Shown in pieces: positions 31,917 through 33,369 of a stretch of 33,369 nt of DNA (positions are counted from its first letter, which is position 1; the number at the start of each line of letters is the position of its first letter). A program made the translations under genes and the position numbers. Source of the DNA: Schoenoplectus triqueter (lineage: Eukaryota; Streptophyta; Magnoliopsida; Poales; Cyperaceae); assembly GCA_964058805.1 (NCBI GenBank), contig CAXKVV010001180.1:1-33369 (forward strand). Reading direction: 5' to 3'. The notes beneath the pieces were generated by a model. That model did not search any database, was not told the DNA's origin, and was given only the letters and a program-made list of their open reading frames with translations.

Positions 31917-32204
31917 ATGTCTACAGTCACTAAACCCCCTCCTACCACCATCACCACCACCGCCTCCGTTCAAGAGTGTGAAGTCACGACTTATCTGTAC
32001 ATCAAACCCTCAAAAAGCACCAACGAGAGAGGATGGGGATCGGCACAATCACTTGAGAAGGAGGCGGTGCTGAGGCGAATCCGGCACAAGAGACGGGTTG
32101 ACCGAGTCAGGAATGCACTTTCTTCATTCCTCAAGGCAATGTCGGTGCCTCGCGAGATCAAAGACGGAGAACTAGTGGTTGATGATGCCTTCTCTTCTCC
32201 ATGA
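31917..32204 (+). CDS. Small conserved-looking protein of unknown function, 95 aa, single exon
   Basis: ATG lies in a fair context (TTACCATGT) and the stop TGA is at 32202-32204. The N-terminus is Thr/Pro-rich low complexity (residues 1-20). A middle segment follows (CEVTTYLYIKPSKS, NERGWGSAQSLEKEAVL) and then a strongly basic helix (RRIRHKRRVDRVRNALSSFL) that could bind nucleic acid or act as a nuclear signal. The acidic C-terminus ends DDAFSSP. There is no signal peptide or membrane segment. Codon use and composition are gene-like and unlike the AT-rich surroundings. I believe similar short plant proteins with a GWGS motif exist but cannot name the family. The hAT element ends 216 bases upstream of the start codon. 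Confidence 0.7.
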   Translation: MSTVTKPPPTTITTTASVQECEVTTYLYIKPSKSTNERGWGSAQSLEKEAVLRRIRHKRRVDRVRNALSSFLKAMSVPREIKDGELVVDDAFSSP

Positions 32205-33369
32205 GAGGGAGTGCGCGTGTATAATTTAGGATATGTTATCGTTTGGTTGTGTATTTACTTTGTATTACGTACTGCGTGTTTCAGAAAAGCAACAATTATT
32301 AATCCAAAAGAAGGCACTTCAATTTATTTCTTTTTTTTTTTGAGATAGCACTTCAATTTATTTCTATTCAAGGCACATTATATAAATCGGTTTTCATCAT
32401 TTCTTGAGTTTTTCTATCACTGACAATGGTCCCCACATACACCGTGAGATTAAGATTCATTCCCAGCCTACAATTTTGTAACCGAAGAGATCCAACGAAG
32501 TTGTATTACGAATTTGTGCAAATGATTGAGAATGGGACAGAAGCACTCCAGTCAATGGCTGGACCCTGCCATCATCTTTATGGCAGCAGATGCGAACTCG
32601 TGAAATTGCAGCTGATGATAAAAATATATATATTTATTTCTATATAATTTCGTGGATGGTCTCTTGATTTGTCATTCCTGAAAATTTCCCACCTTTTTCC
32701 TGCTATCATAATTCATCCCAAGGATTGCAACCACTTGTGGTAGTTTGATGCTACGATCCCTGTTACATTTCAAGAACGATTACAGTAATCAAGTCTAATA
32801 ATATTAGTGACGCAGTAATATTAGAAATCTGTAAAATTTTAAACCCGAGAGTTAAATTTTATAGCAAATTTAATAAGACATTAATCTAAGAGGATGTGGA
32901 TAAGTTGCGTGTTCATACATCATACGGATACACACACCTAGTAGACATTCCTGATACTTCGATCAGAAAATGCAGGCCCACCTGTGCAAACAACAAAAAC
33001 TAATCGAAATCAATAGTGAAAATTTATGAATATTAAGGCCTGTTAAGGCCTTTTAACAGGACAACTTCTAACCCTAAAAAGCCCGTTTCAGCTTGTTCGT
33101 TCGTTGAACATCCAACTGATGTATAATTTTGGGGCTATATCTTTGGGGTCCGATGTCTATCAATTATTATCATATGAGACGACATGTAAATGATAATGAC
33201 AGCCTAATGGGGGTAAGTTTCTATTACTTCCACGCGTTTCAGAAGAGGAATTAATGTTTTTTAATATATTTACTTATTCTTTGCTGAGGCATCAATAACA
33301 GTAGGCAAATATATGCAAATTGGAACGATGCAGTGCTGTTATATACATGCCTTTTGAGCTTTCTTTTTA
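32205..33369. other. 3' UTR and intergenic DNA
   Basis: A direct repeat GCACTTCAATTTATTTCT is present at 32314-32331 and 32348-32365 (34 bp apart). An inverted repeat CCTGTTAA-GGCCTT-TTAACAGG is at 33039-33060. A 73-residue open frame at 32426-32647 shows no recognisable motif and ends in AT-rich sequence, so I do not call it a gene. Confidence 0.5.

Noticed and set aside
32426..32647. 73-aa open frame downstream of the small gene
   Set aside because: No recognisable motif, no leader or context of note, and it ends in AT-repeat sequence.
33039..33060. Hairpin CCTGTTAA/TTAACAGG as a terminator
   Set aside because: Rho-independent terminators do not apply to plant nuclear genes; it is a short chance inverted repeat or MITE scrap.

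Overview
This is nuclear DNA from a flowering plant, probably a eudicot; I cannot name the species. It holds one multi-exon gene with typical GT-AG introns for a plant-specific extra-large G protein (XLG), plant Copia and Gypsy retrotransposons with tRNA-type primer binding sites, plant mobile domain (PMD) and MULE remnants, and AT-rich intergenic DNA. There are no rRNA, tRNA, CRISPR or bacterial features that I could find.

Layout. (1) 1-8.3 kb is a transposon graveyard. A decayed PMD/MAIN-like gene lies on the minus strand (about 390-4270) and is split by a Gypsy-type solo LTR (about 1277-2620). A Copia-like LTR fragment (about 5550-6660) carries a striking cluster of CGTTATAACG palindromes. 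A decayed MULE transposase-like region (about 7130-8280, minus) follows. (2) 8394-14029, plus strand, is an apparently intact nine-exon XLG gene encoding 835 aa by my splice model. (3) 15431-27655 is a nested retrotransposon: an old minus-strand Ty1/Copia element (5-bp duplication AAAAT) interrupted in its reverse transcriptase by a young plus-strand Athila-like Ty3/Gypsy element (17073-24151; 5-bp duplication CCTTT). The Gypsy element has nearly identical 1.44-kb LTRs and keeps gag and protease but has lost reverse transcriptase, RNase H and integrase. (4) 27.7-31.1 kb is AT-rich intergenic DNA with a 22-base poly-C run. (5) 31097-31700 is a 604-bp non-autonomous hAT-type element with a perfect 8-bp duplication (CCTGCAGC), filled with GACCCG repeats. 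It sits directly upstream of a small intact gene (31917-32204) for a 95-aa protein of unknown function. The rest to 33369 is non-coding as far as I can see.

How the parts relate: only the XLG gene and the 95-aa gene look like host genes. The rest is mobile DNA in successive layers. The LTR pairs give a relative order: the Copia LTRs have diverged clearly, whereas the Gypsy LTRs differ by about a dozen bases over 1.44 kb by eye. The best candidates for something undescribed are the gag-protease-only Gypsy family, the palindrome-rich Copia-like LTR, and the GACCCG-array hAT element in the promoter of the small gene.
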